Assembly (NCBI GenBank): GCA_031287575.1
Contig: JAITSV010000058.1
Location: forward strand, 123,283-187,282
Direction of reading: 5' to 3'
DNA length: 64,000 nt
Source of the DNA: Desulfovibrio sp.
GTDB lineage: Bacteria > Desulfobacterota > Desulfovibrionia > Desulfovibrionales > Desulfovibrionaceae
Of this stretch, positions 1 through 8,119 are shown one piece after another. Both the position numbers and the translations under genes were made by a program. The notes beneath the pieces are model-generated. The model ran no database searches, was not told the origin of the DNA, and saw nothing but the letters and a program-made list of their open reading frames with translations. Positions within the stretch are counted from its first letter, which is position 1, and each line of letters starts with the position of its first letter.

Positions 1-1106
1 CGCAGTTCCGCCGCCGGGGCGGACAGCCGGTCGCATTCCTTGATGCGCAGGTGCGCCACGTTGCGGATGGTGGTCACGCCCTGGGCAAAGGCCGCCGTGG
101 CCGCCACCGTGGGCACCAGGTCCGGGCAGTGGCCCATGTCCACTTCCACCCCGGTCAGGCTGGAAGGGGCAACCACCACGCCGTTGTCGGCCCGCTCGAA
201 GCGCGCGCCCATGCGGCCCAGAATGTCCAGCATGGCCCGGTCGCCCTGCAACGAATCCACCCGCAAGCCCGCCACGCGCACCGGGCGCGGCCCCACGGCC
301 CCCGCCGCCAGGAAGTACGAGGCGTTGGACCAGTCGCCCTCCACCCGGTAGTTGCCCGCGCGGTATACCCCCGGCGACACCACGAAGCGCACCAGGCCGG
401 GCCGGACTTCACGCAGGGTGCGCCAGTCGTCCGCCTGCCACTTGCCGCGCGGGGTTTCGCGCGTTTCCACACGAAAGCCGATGCCGAAGTCCTCCAGCGC
501 TTGCAGGGTCAGGGCCACGTACGGCCACGACACCACCTTGTCGCCGGAAACCTCTATGGTCAGTCCGCTGGTAAGCGGCGCGGCCAGCAACAGCCCCGAC
601 AGGTACTGGCTGGATTCGCCAAGGCCGATGGCGGTCGCCCCGCCGGACATGCCGTCGGAGTCGATGAGCAGGGGCGGGCAGCCTTCGCGGCCTTCATAGG
701 TCACGCGCACCCCGCGCCCGCGCAGCACGTCCACCAGTTCGCCGATGGGCCGTTCGTGCATGCGCGGCGCGCCGTGGATGCGGAACATCCCCTTGCCCGC
801 CGCCAGCACCGCCGTCAGCAGACGGCACGTGGTGCCGGATTCATGCACGTCGCACGATACCGGCGCGTCAAACCCGCCCGCAGGCGTGCCCGCCACGCCC
901 GACACCGCGAACCTGCCGTCGCCCAGGCGCTCTATGCGCGCGCCCGCCGCCCGCAATATGTCCGCCGTGCGCTCTATGTCGCGGCTTTCCAGCACGTGCT
1001 CCACCACCGAATCACCGGCGGCCAGCGCCGCCCCGATCAACATGCGGTGCGACACCGACTTGGACGGCGGCGCCGCCACGATCACGGTTTCACGTTTGCT
1101 TTCCAT
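1..1106 (-). CDS. aroA: 3-phosphoshikimate 1-carboxyvinyltransferase (EPSP synthase), C-terminus outside window
   Basis: EPSP synthase joins shikimate-3-phosphate and PEP in the sixth step of the shikimate pathway, in the cytoplasm. About 369 N-terminal residues are visible. The family features are clear: an N-terminal APPSKSVSHR substrate loop, the GTTCRLL segment, LLIDSDGMSGGATAIGLGES in mid-protein, and PTVAATAAFAQG with LRIKECDRL near the truncated end. The ATG at 1106 begins MESKRETVIVAAPPSKS, which puts the substrate loop at the usual distance from the N-terminus. It lies last of the genes visible in the minus-strand run ADH synthase, DHQ synthase II, pheA, aroA. A 281-nt spacer full of hairpins separates it from pheA. 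The product is clear; only the missing C-terminus is unknown. Confidence 0.96.
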   Translation of the reverse strand, partial: MESKRETVIVAAPPSKSVSHRMLIGAALAAGDSVVEHVLESRDIERTADILRAAGARIERLGDGRFAVSGVAGTPAGGFDAPVSCDVHESGTTCRLLTAVLAAGKGMFRIHGAPRMHERPIGELVDVLRGRGVRVTYEGREGCPPLLIDSDGMSGGATAIGLGESSQYLSGLLLAAPLTSGLTIEVSGDKVVSWPYVALTLQALEDFGIGFRVETRETPRGKWQADDWRTLREVRPGLVRFVVSPGVYRAGNYRVEGDWSNASYFLAAGAVGPRPVRVAGLRVDSLQGDRAMLDILGRMGARFERADNGVVVAPSSLTGVEVDMGHCPDLVPTVAATAAFAQGVTTIRNVAHLRIKECDRLSAPAAEL

Positions 1107-1387
1107 GGAAATTCCTTTGCAGCGTACCGGGGGAAGGGACCCTTTGGGAAAGGGTCGCCTTCCCCCGGACCCCAGCTTTGCTGTCGCCATCCGTAAGGCT
1201 TGCGCTGCGCGCTCGCCTAACGGCTGCCGCTCCCCCCAAACCTTTTATTTGGGGCCAGTTGCCTGTTGCCTCACACCCTGTCGAGACGCGCGCAGCGCGG
1301 CTTGACGGCAAACGGGGTCAAGGGGACGCGGTCCCCTTGCGGGGCGCGGGGCAGAGCCCCGCTTTCCCAAAGCACGACAAGGCGAAA
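1107..1387. other. pheA-aroA intergenic spacer rich in hairpins
   Basis: This non-coding spacer lies between two genes read in the same direction. It holds a strong two-part hairpin at 1127-1168: an outer stem CCGGGGGAAGG/CCTTCCCCCGG and an inner stem GACCCTTT/AAAGGGTC. A copy of the 33-nt palindrome described separately lies at 1191-1223. Two further GC hairpins are near 1319-1340 (CAAGGGGAC/GTCCCCTTG) and 1340-1364. None has a clear U-tract on the minus strand. They may affect RNA processing rather than stop transcription, but this is inference. Confidence 0.6.
1191..1223. repeat. 33-nt palindromic repeat, copy 1 of 3
   Basis: An imperfect palindrome that begins CCGTAAG and ends CCTAACGG, with a GCGC-rich centre. 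Two near-identical copies lie at 28527-28559 and 57418-57450. Similarity extends about 10-15 nt on each side (GCTGTCGCCAT before, CTGCCGCT after). This copy lies between pheA and aroA. Confidence 0.8.
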
Positions 1388-2656
1388 TCAATCACCGCTC
1401 ATATCCAGTTGCGGCCCCGCAGGATAACTCCCGAGTATTCTCAGGGTATGACACAGCCTGCGCAGTTCATGCACCACCCGGCCATAGTCCTCGTTGCCAA
1501 GGTCGCATTCCACGTCCACGAAGAACACGTATTTCCACTTTTCGCCGCGCAGGGGCCGCGATTCCAGCTTCTTCATGTTGATGCCTTCGCGGGCCAGCAG
1601 GTTCAGCACCTCTGCCAGCGCGCCGGGCCTGTCCGGCACCGAGAACAGCATGGAGGTCTTGTCCGTGCCGGGCTGGCCCGCCGGGGCAGGGCCGATGACC
1701 ACGAAGCGCGTCCAGTTGTCCGGCTGGTCTTCTATGCCGCGCGCCAGGATGTTCAGCCCCAGCAACGTGGCCAGGCTGCGGTGCCCGATGGCCGCCGCGC
1801 CCTTCTCGCCCGCCACCCGGCGCGCGGCGGAGGCGGTGGAATCCGCCGGGATGATCCGCGCCCCCGGCAGGGCCTGGCGCAGCCAGCCGCCGCACTGGGC
1901 CAGCGGCTGCGGGTGCGAGTACACCGTGGTCACGTCGGCCAGGCTGGTTTCCGTGGTCAGCAGGCAGTGGCTGATGCGGCAGAACAGCTCGGACTGGATG
2001 AATACCTCGTGCGTCAGGAACAGGTCCAGACTCTGGCCCACGGTGCCGTGCAGCGAATTTTCCAGCGGCACCACGCCAAGCTCGCACTGCCGGTCGTGCA
2101 CGGCGCGGAACACCCCGTCCAGATCCTTGTGCGGCATGTATTCCACGGCCTTGCCGAGGAATTCCACGCCCGCGAAGTACGAAAAGGTGCCCTCCGGCCC
2201 AAGGTAGGCCACCTTCTGGGGCCGTTGCAGGCTGCGCGAGGACGAAAGGATCTCGCGCCAGATGGAGCGCAGGTGCTCGTTGGGCAGTGGCCCGCCGTTG
2301 GCGGCCATGAGATTTTCCAGCACCTCGCGCTCGCGGAACGGCTTGAACACGATGCCCGCGTCGTCAGCCTTGATGCGCCCCACCTCCAGACTGAGCGAGG
2401 CGCGGCGGTTCAGCAGGGTCAGCAGGTCGCCGTCCAGCCCGTCGATCTCGTGGCGGATCTGGCCAAGGCGCCCGGCCAGCGCCGCTTCCGGGTCGGCTAC
2501 GCCAGCAGATACGGGCGCGGACTGCGCGGATTGCGTTGACTGCGCGGTCTGGGTCACTCCGTCCGCCGTGGCATTGGGGGCGCTGGCGGCGCTGGCGGCG
2601 CTGGCGGCTGCGTCATCCCCTCGCCAGTGGGGTTCCTTGTCGTCGGTGAGGCTCAT
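1388..2656 (-). CDS. pheA: P-protein: chorismate mutase / prephenate dehydratase
   Basis: A bifunctional enzyme that converts chorismate to prephenate and then to phenylpyruvate, the branch to phenylalanine. Order: an Ala/Thr/Ser-rich N-terminal extension of about 60 residues, an AroQ-type chorismate mutase (about 62-140, RHEIDGLDGDLLTLLNRRA), a prephenate dehydratase domain from KVAYLGPEGTFS (about 147), and a C-terminal ACT domain (about 335-410). The ACT domain has PDRPGALAEVL and the ESRP motif used for phenylalanine binding in this family, so feedback inhibition by Phe is likely. The ATG at 2656 has a GGAGG-type ribosome site. It follows the DHQ synthase II gene by 34 nt in the same operon. 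The low-complexity N-terminal extension is unusual for a P-protein. Confidence 0.96.
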   Translation of the reverse strand: MSLTDDKEPHWRGDDAAASAASAASAPNATADGVTQTAQSTQSAQSAPVSAGVADPEAALAGRLGQIRHEIDGLDGDLLTLLNRRASLSLEVGRIKADDAGIVFKPFREREVLENLMAANGGPLPNEHLRSIWREILSSSRSLQRPQKVAYLGPEGTFSYFAGVEFLGKAVEYMPHKDLDGVFRAVHDRQCELGVVPLENSLHGTVGQSLDLFLTHEVFIQSELFCRISHCLLTTETSLADVTTVYSHPQPLAQCGGWLRQALPGARIIPADSTASAARRVAGEKGAAAIGHRSLATLLGLNILARGIEDQPDNWTRFVVIGPAPAGQPGTDKTSMLFSVPDRPGALAEVLNLLAREGINMKKLESRPLRGEKWKYVFFVDVECDLGNEDYGRVVHELRRLCHTLRILGSYPAGPQLDMSGD

Positions 2657-2690
2657 GGCCGCGTCCTCCGGCGTTGCATCGTGGTGCGCA

Positions 2691-3662
2691 TCAGCATTCC
2701 TTGATGTCCTCCTTGATGCGCATGCCGAAGTGACGGCCCGCGCAATCGGTGCGGCACAAAATCTGATCGCCTTCCTTCAGGCTCACCACGCTCACCGGGG
2801 TGCCGTCGGGACGGGTCAGGCGGATGGTTTCCGCGTTCTGCAGAAACACCGCGCCTTCCACGTCGCCCACTTTCGCGCGTACCAGCAGCATGGGCCGCGC
2901 CTCCACCTTCAGCCTGCCCACGGTGGCAACGGTGGTGGAACCATCGGCACTGACGATGAGCACCTCGTCGCCCGCGCGCAGTTCCTCGAGATAGGTGGTT
3001 TTGTCGCCGGGCATCTGGGCATAGGCGTGCACGGCCCCGGCATTGATGCGGAATGGGCGCGCGGCCACGTACTCGTTGTGCTCGGTCTCGGCATGCACCA
3101 GGAAGGTGAACGCGCTGGAATTGCCCACCAGCATGCCCTGCCCCCGGCGCAACATGGACATGGTATCCACGCATACCCGGTGGCCAAGGCCCACGTTCTC
3201 CACCGCCGTGACCACGGCGGGTGCCAGGTCCATGCAGCCCTGCGACAGCTTGAGATCGGCCACGATGGACTTCAGCTCGCCTGCACCTTCGGGCAGCACC
3301 ACCACGGTGGCCACGCCCCGCTCCAGAATGCCCGCCGCAAGGCGCGCCTCGGAAAGATCGGCCACTTCCACGGCCACGTCGTCGGACTGGGCCAACAGAT
3401 TCTCCACCGGAATGATCTCCCACCCGCGCGCCAGCACCACGGTTTCGCCCCGCGCCAGACGCGCGGCGGCGTCCTCTTCGTCGGCCTTGGCCGACAGCGC
3501 GATGGTCGCCACGTCCTCGTCGGCCAGCACCCGGCACCGGGCCAGCGCCGCCACCGAATCCACCTGCGCGCGCGGCACGACGATGCCGTCCACGCCCGAT
3601 TCCAGCGCCAGGGTCACCAGGACCTTGTCGAAAGGCACGCTCTTGAAAAGAATGGTCCGCAT
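2691..3662 (-). CDS. 3-dehydroquinate synthase II (archaeal type)
   Basis: This family makes 3-dehydroquinate from 2-amino-3,7-dideoxy-D-threo-hept-6-ulosonate (ADH) by NAD-dependent oxidative deamination and cyclisation. It replaces the classical AroB, which uses DAHP. The 323-residue protein matches throughout: N-terminal KSVPFDKVLVTLALESGVDGI, central GHRVCVDTMSMLRRGQGMLVGN, AETEHNEYVAARPFRINAGAVHAY, and the terminal CRTDCAGRHFGMRIKEDIKEC. The ATG at 3662 is preceded by GAGGGG. It sits directly after the ADH synthase gene (with a hairpin element between) and before pheA, so the substrate-making and substrate-using enzymes are co-transcribed. The two-enzyme pairing makes the assignment firm. 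Confidence 0.95.
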   Translation of the reverse strand: MRTILFKSVPFDKVLVTLALESGVDGIVVPRAQVDSVAALARCRVLADEDVATIALSAKADEEDAAARLARGETVVLARGWEIIPVENLLAQSDDVAVEVADLSEARLAAGILERGVATVVVLPEGAGELKSIVADLKLSQGCMDLAPAVVTAVENVGLGHRVCVDTMSMLRRGQGMLVGNSSAFTFLVHAETEHNEYVAARPFRINAGAVHAYAQMPGDKTTYLEELRAGDEVLIVSADGSTTVATVGRLKVEARPMLLVRAKVGDVEGAVFLQNAETIRLTRPDGTPVSVVSLKEGDQILCRTDCAGRHFGMRIKEDIKEC

Positions 3663-3797
3663 CGGCCCCTCACATTTTTGTCATGGCGGCGAACCGCTCT
3701 TTGAATCCCCCCAGAGCGCGGCCTCATCCGGGCCAACTCACTTCAGGGGGAACAAGGACATTCCGTCTCATCAGGCGAGGCGCTCGGGCCTCTTCGG

Positions 3798-3941
3798 GCG
3801 TGTCGGGATTCAGAGCAATTTCGTTCTCCGGCAAGGAAGGCGAGTCGTCCATGAAGGGAGTGTACTCTTATCGTACTCGACCGGAATGGACGACGAAGCC
3901 TGACGACGCCGGAGGGCGAAAGTGCCTGAATCCCGATACGC
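3798..3941 (-). repeat. Large intergenic hairpin element, copy A
   Basis: This 144-nt imperfect inverted repeat has arms of about 55 nt, starting GCGTGTCGGGATTCAG on the left and ending CTGAATCCCGATACGC on the right. It lies between the ADH synthase and DHQ synthase II genes. On the transcribed strand it starts 5 nt after the ADH synthase stop. It shares blocks with four other copies, such as the loop-side GGGAGTGTACTCTTATCGTA and the arm block GACGCCGGAGGGCGAAAG. It is the most diverged copy, together with copy E. Confidence 0.8.
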
Positions 3942-3945
3942 CCGC

Positions 3946-4743
3946 CTATTCGCCGACAAGCGCCATGGCCTGCTCCACATCCCAATCCTCATGCACCAGG
4001 CCGCGCAGGGCCTTGACGAGGGCGGGGGTGCGTTCGTGCTGAAAGATGTTGCGGCCCACGGAAAGACCGGCTGCGCCAGCGCGCACCGCGTCATGGACCA
4101 TTTGCAGGAACGAGCGGGTGGAATCCAGCTTGGGGCCGCCCGCGATAACCACGGGTACGCAGCAGGAGGCAACCACGTGGGCGAAGCTGTCCATGTCGCC
4201 GGTGTAGGCCACCTTGACCACGTCGGCGCCCAGTTCCACGCCCACGCGGGCGGCGTGTGCCACCACTTCGGGGTCGAACTCGTTCTTGATGCGGGGGCCG
4301 CGGGCGTACATCATGGCCAGAAGCGGCATGCCCCAGTCGTTGGCAACGGTGGCCATGCGGCCAAGATCGGCCAGCATGTCGCGTTCGGTTTCATCGCCCA
4401 GGTTCACGTGCACGGACACGCCGTCGGCACCGTGCTTCAGGGCGTCTTCGACCGTGGCGACAAGGGTTTTGGCGTTGGGGCGGGGGGAAAGGGAGGTGGA
4501 TGCGGAAAGGTGCACGATCAGGCCCACGTCACGGCCGCCCTCGCGGTGGCCACAGCGCACCAGGCCCTTGTGCATGAGCACCGCGTCCGCACCGCCCTCG
4601 GCCACCTGGTTCACGGTTTCGCGCATGTCCACAAGACCGTAGATGGGCCCCACGCTCACGCCGTGATCCAGCGGCACGATGACGGCGCGCCCGGTTTTTC
4701 GATTGAAAATGCGCTCCATCCTGATTCTTTTGCCGATTTGCAT
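3946..4743 (-). CDS. 2-amino-3,7-dideoxy-D-threo-hept-6-ulosonate synthase
   Basis: A class I aldolase-like enzyme that starts the archaeal-type route to dehydroquinate from aspartate semialdehyde and a 6-deoxy-5-ketofructose phosphate donor. The 265-residue TIM barrel has [10 protein letters not shown] near residue 26, a Schiff-base lysine candidate in [11 protein letters not shown] (about residue 177), VIAGGPKL, and the phosphate-binding end [14 protein letters not shown]. The ATG at 4743 has an AGGGGA ribosome site; the upstream in-frame ATG at 4782 lacks one. It is the first gene of the aromatic operon. No DAHP synthase is seen in this window, consistent with this being the pathway entry. 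Confidence 0.94.
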   Translation of the reverse strand: MQIGKRIRMERIFNRKTGRAVIVPLDHGVSVGPIYGLVDMRETVNQVAEGGADAVLMHKGLVRCGHREGGRDVGLIVHLSASTSLSPRPNAKTLVATVEDALKHGADGVSVHVNLGDETERDMLADLGRMATVANDWGMPLLAMMYARGPRIKNEFDPEVVAHAARVGVELGADVVKVAYTGDMDSFAHVVASCCVPVVIAGGPKLDSTRSFLQMVHDAVRAGAAGLSVGRNIFQHERTPALVKALRGLVHEDWDVEQAMALVGE

Positions 4744-4980
4744 CGTATGTTCCCCTGTTCTTTCGGAAAGGTTGCGGCGCAACTGGCCGTGATCGTGTTT
4801 CCTTGCCTTGCGCCCGGACCGTCGGGTCGCGGGCGCCGGGGGGCAATCCCCCCGCGTACCGGGTACTGCTGATGCGGCAGCGTCAGGCGTCGGACGTGGG
4901 CCGCCTTTGCGGCGTGCCGGTCCTCCGGGTCACACGCTTCCGGGGTGCGCCGCGCGTAACGCACCGCCGGAAAAAACAGA

Positions 4981-5013
4981 AAGGGGCCGCCGGCTTTTCG
5001 CCCGCGGCCCCTT
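4981..5013 (-). terminator. Rho-independent terminator/attenuator upstream of the aromatic operon
   Basis: On the minus strand a perfect 10-bp stem (AAGGGGCCGC paired with GCGGCCCCTT, 13-nt loop) is followed by TCTGTTTTTT. It lies about 240 nt upstream of the ADH synthase start and 15 nt after the stop of a possible 17-residue leader ORF. It either ends a short leader RNA (attenuation) or insulates the operon. No convincing minus-strand gene lies upstream for it to serve. Confidence 0.7.
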
Positions 5014-5027
5014 GAGTCTTCGTGTGT

Positions 5028-5081
5028 TTACACCTTCGTCAGATGCTTACGCACGCTCCATGCGGCCACGGGCTTCTCCAT
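5028..5081 (-). CDS. Possible 17-residue leader peptide of the aromatic operon
   Basis: A short ORF, MEKPVAAWSVRKHLTKV, ends 15 nt before the terminator at 5013-4981. It holds one tryptophan codon, but no run of Trp, Phe or Tyr codons. No good ribosome site is visible before the ATG. Its GGCCGC segment could compete for the terminator arms. Position and layout suggest an attenuator leader; the codon content is weak support. Confidence 0.3.
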   Translation of the reverse strand: MEKPVAAWSVRKHLTKV

Positions 5082-5091
5082 AGCTAAAAAA

Positions 5092-5114
5092 GTACCAAAA
5101 GTAATAGTTGGTAC
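5092..5114. promoter_or_regulatory. Inverted repeat GTACCAA-N9-TTGGTAC, candidate operator
   Basis: A perfect 7-bp dyad with half-sites 16 bp centre to centre lies in an AT-rich patch just upstream of the leader ORF. It is well placed to control the minus-strand aromatic operon. The GTAC ends recall TrpR sites, but the spacing does not match the usual TrpR operator, so I do not assign a regulator. Confidence 0.5.
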
Positions 5115-5295
5115 GATAGGCAGTGGTGAAGGTGGCGGAGGTGGAAAGCATTGTCGTGATGTCCTGACGTTATCCGTTTTCAGGTGTTTCGGGATACCTA
5201 CGCCCGCCCCGCAAAGCCTGTCAAGCGGAATATTCGGCAGCACCCCATCTTTATTCGCCTTGGCGGACCATTTGATATTTACGTTTTTGTCTCAC

Positions 5296-5316
5296 TGAAT
5301 ACTCATGTTGTATTCA
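5296..5316. promoter_or_regulatory. Inverted repeat TGAATAC-N7-GTATTCA, candidate operator
   Basis: A perfect 7-bp dyad in the AT-rich stretch 5040-5330. It overlaps a weak plus-strand promoter-like pair (TTGATA at 5272, 18-nt gap, TGAATA at 5296). It could serve the plus-strand membrane hypothetical or the minus-strand operon. The regulator is unknown. Confidence 0.4.
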
Positions 5317-5537
5317 ATTTTGTCATTACATGCCGCTTCTCCCGTTCCCGCAGGCCTGCCCCGCCACGCGCGCCGCCTTGAAATCCGCCGGGTTGCCGCC
5401 ATTGGCCTCCGTTTTGCTATCGTTCAGGCACGGACGGCATGGTGCCGCCCGCGCCGCCCCGCACCGGTTGCCGCCGGAAAGGGCACAACCAGCAACAGAA
5501 TCATGCGGGCCTTTGCCGCCCCGGTACGGACAACGTC

Positions 5538-6161
5538 ATGCACGCCGCGCCACGCTCCACACCAGCCCACCACGCACCCCGCCTCCACGGCGCGGGCCGC
5601 GCCGTGGCCATGGCTGCCGGAGCCCACGCGGACGTGCTGCCCTTTGCCTGCCCCGACGCGGCCACAGGCTCCACCATTCCAGCGCCGCCCGCGGGCGCCG
5701 GACGTGCCTGCGACACGCCCGGCCACACCTCGCGCGGCCTTGCGCCGGGGCTCTCGTGCCTTCTGGCGGCCGGGCTGGGCGTGATTGCCGCCGCCCTGCC
5801 CGGCGACCCGGCCCGCATCGCCTGCGCGGCCCTGGTCTGCGCATGGCTGGTGTTCACCATGCACGTGGCCGCCGCCTCGCTGCGCAGCCTGCTGCGCCTG
5901 CCTGCGGAAAACGGCATGAACACCGGTGACGCCCCTTTCGACGACGATACGTCCCTGTTTGCCCGTGCGCACGCGGTTTCCCGTCACGGGGAGCACGCAA
6001 GCGCAACGGGTGGTGTCTTTCCGCCGGAAGCACCCGGCGCAGGCTCTGCGCCGGGCTTCGCGGTTCCTTCCGTGCACTGTTCCGCCGGGGGGAGCACCCT
6101 GCCGCTCCACCTGCAACCCGACGGAATCACGCACGGTTCCTCGCCTTGGCGAAGGAACTGA
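5538..6161 (+). CDS. Hypothetical membrane protein with two predicted helices
   Basis: I do not recognise this protein. From ATG 5538 it would be 207 residues. The middle holds two hydrophobic stretches: GLSCLLAAGLGVIAAALP, and IACAALVCAWLVFTMHVAAA followed by SLRSLLRL. The flanks are disordered and rich in Ala, His, Pro and Gly. Codon third positions are almost all G or C through the central part, as in the real genes here, which supports coding. The start is uncertain: an in-frame ATG at 5439 also exists and neither has a good ribosome site. It precedes the EAL-domain gene on the same strand by 140 nt. Confidence 0.5.
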   Translation: MHAAPRSTPAHHAPRLHGAGRAVAMAAGAHADVLPFACPDAATGSTIPAPPAGAGRACDTPGHTSRGLAPGLSCLLAAGLGVIAAALPGDPARIACAALVCAWLVFTMHVAAASLRSLLRLPAENGMNTGDAPFDDDTSLFARAHAVSRHGEHASATGGVFPPEAPGAGSAPGFAVPSVHCSAGGSTLPLHLQPDGITHGSSPWRRN

Positions 6162-6301
6162 CAACGGCGTGAACGGGCGGCGACACCCCAGCAACCCCCG
6201 CCGCCCGCACCCTCCGCCGGACCGGGGCACCCTTCCCCCGCCCGCCGCCCCGGTCCGGCCCTATTTCTTCCCGCGCGCCGCCGCGCCAACGAGACGACCA
6301 C

Positions 6302-7747
6302 ATGATCGCCACGAACCCGGCGCGCGCAGGTTCCCCCTCGCCCGCCAAACCGCATCTCCACGCCCCCGCAGCCGCGCGCAGTTCGGCGCACGGCGGTGCG
6401 TCCCCTGACGAAACCGCCCCGAACGGAACCACTCCAGACGGAACGCCCCCTGGCGCGGGGTTCCATGGCGGAGCTGCCCCCATCGGGGCGCCCCACGGCG
6501 CCTTGTCGCGCGCCCCCGCCCCCCCGTCCCCCGTGCCGGGCGTGGCCATCGCCGACGTGTTCACCCTGTTCCAGCCGCTGGTTTCCGTGCGCCGCCATGC
6601 CGTGGTGGGCATGGAAGCCCTGAGCCGGGGCCGCGTGCCCGGCGGCGCGGTGATGCCGCCCGAGCTCATGTTTTCCACCGCCGCCGCCTGCGGCAGCGCG
6701 CTGGAACTGGACCGCCTGTGCCGCGAGCGGGCCTTTGCCGCCTTTGCCCCGCTGGTGCGCCGCAGGCCGGAACTGCTGCTGTTCGTGAACATCGATACCG
6801 CCGTGCTGCGGCGCGGGGTGGTGGGTTCCGGGCACATCCAGCGGCTGACCGAGGTCAGCGGGATCAGTCCCAACAACGTGGTGCTGGAAATCGTGGAATC
6901 GCAGGTGGACGACACCGCTGCGCTGATGGAATTCGCCGCGCGCCACCGCAGGCTGGGCTTTCTGGTGGCGCTGGACGACGTGGGGGCCGGGCATTCCAAC
7001 CTGGAGCGCATCGCCGCCCTGAAGCCCGACGTGCTCAAGCTGGACCGTTCGCTGGTGTCCGGGCTGCCCGATTCGTTCCATCGCCAGGAGGTGGTGCGGG
7101 CGCTGGTGGGTCTGGCCCGGCGCATCGGGGCCATGACCGTGGCCGAGGGCGTGGAGCACGAGCGCGAGGCCGCCCTGCTGATGGACCTGGGGGCCGACGT
7201 GATGCAGGGCTTCCTGTTCGCGAGGCCCTCGCCTGAAGGGGCGGTGGCCGAAGGCGGCACGGCCATGCACAACGTGGCCCGCGCCTACGCCGCGCTTACC
7301 CTGGCCCAGGTGGAGGAAGAGGAACGCCGCGTGTCCACCCTGCGCAGCGCCGTGCACCGCCTGCGCGAAGACCTGCACCACGCCTGCCCCGGCGACTTCG
7401 ACAAGCTGCTGGCCAGTTACCTGAACGCGGAATCGGCCCTGGAGTGCCTGTACGTGCTGGACGGCGGGGGGCGCCAGGTATCGGACACGGTATGCAACCC
7501 CTACCGGCTCTCGGCCAGCAGGCGGTTCATCTACCAGCCCGCGCGGCGCGGCACCGACCATTCGCTGAAGGAATATTTCCTGCCCATGCGCAGCGGCATA
7601 GAGGAATGCCTGACCGCCCCGTACATTTCGCGGGCCTCGGGCAACCTGTGCGTGACCCTGGCGGTGCGCTTCACCGATGCCACGGGCGCGCCCCACGTGC
7701 TGTGCGCCGACGCGGGCCGCCCCGACCGCAGGCGGCGCGGCGCGTAG
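6302..7747 (+). CDS. EAL-domain cyclic-di-GMP phosphodiesterase with C-terminal sensor-like domain
   Basis: This 481-residue protein has a disordered N-terminus (about 1-85) and an EAL domain at about 86-310. Residues needed for c-di-GMP hydrolysis look intact: the EAL signature as GMEALSRG (about 104), the metal-binding Asn in FVNID, EIVES, the DDVGAG pair (about 225), the lysine in LKLDRS, EGVE (about 281) and QGFLF. The C-terminal part (about 330-470, with a CVTLAVRF strand) looks like the PAS/Cache-like domain that follows EAL in YkuI-type proteins. No membrane segment is seen, so it is probably a cytoplasmic phosphodiesterase. It stands alone on its strand, followed by a hairpin at 7892-7924. 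Confidence 0.88.
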   Translation: MIATNPARAGSPSPAKPHLHAPAAARSSAHGGASPDETAPNGTTPDGTPPGAGFHGGAAPIGAPHGALSRAPAPPSPVPGVAIADVFTLFQPLVSVRRHAVVGMEALSRGRVPGGAVMPPELMFSTAAACGSALELDRLCRERAFAAFAPLVRRRPELLLFVNIDTAVLRRGVVGSGHIQRLTEVSGISPNNVVLEIVESQVDDTAALMEFAARHRRLGFLVALDDVGAGHSNLERIAALKPDVLKLDRSLVSGLPDSFHRQEVVRALVGLARRIGAMTVAEGVEHEREAALLMDLGADVMQGFLFARPSPEGAVAEGGTAMHNVARAYAALTLAQVEEEERRVSTLRSAVHRLREDLHHACPGDFDKLLASYLNAESALECLYVLDGGGRQVSDTVCNPYRLSASRRFIYQPARRGTDHSLKEYFLPMRSGIEECLTAPYISRASGNLCVTLAVRFTDATGAPHVLCADAGRPDRRRRGA

Positions 7748-7891
7748 CCGCCGCCCCCTGCTCCAGCCCCGCTCCGACCCTGCCCTGCCCCGCGCTGCCC
7801 GTGCGGAATGGGGGATCGGCCAGCGCGCGGGGCTGCGGCACCGCCGCTCCGGCGGCCCGGCACATCGTTCCTTTCCCTTCCCTCCGCACGC

Positions 7892-7924
7892 AAGGCCGCC
7901 CCCCGGAATCCCGGAGGGCGGCCT
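7892..7924. terminator. GC-rich hairpin between the EAL gene and the DHH gene
   Basis: A stem AAGGCCGCCC/GGGCGGCCTT lies in the 372-nt gap between two convergent genes (stops at 7747 and 8120). It lacks a long U-tract but its position suits bidirectional termination. I see nothing else in that gap. Confidence 0.5.
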
Positions 7925-8119
7925 TGCCATATCCGGCGCCGGACAACGCGGTGACGTGACGCCGACGCCCCACGCCCTTCGGGACGGAGACCTTCTCGCC
8001 ATCGACGGCACACGCGATTGCCGACGCGCGCCGCCAACGGCACGCGCCACGCCGCACGCGAGCACGAAACACGTACGGAGAAAAAACAGGGATGAGGGGA
8101 GGGGCGGCGCGTCCGGACG

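Noticed and set aside
51..1196. Long plus-strand frame opposite aroA
   Set aside because: A shadow of aroA in GC-rich DNA; its translation is rich in Arg, His, Ala and Gly and has no family features.
5092..5114. TrpR operator
   Set aside because: GTAC ends fit but the half-site spacing is too wide for the usual TrpR box, so only a generic dyad is claimed.
5984..8065. 693-codon minus-strand frame over the EAL gene
   Set aside because: Antisense shadow; the plus-strand EAL motifs are intact and the opposite product has no recognisable domain.
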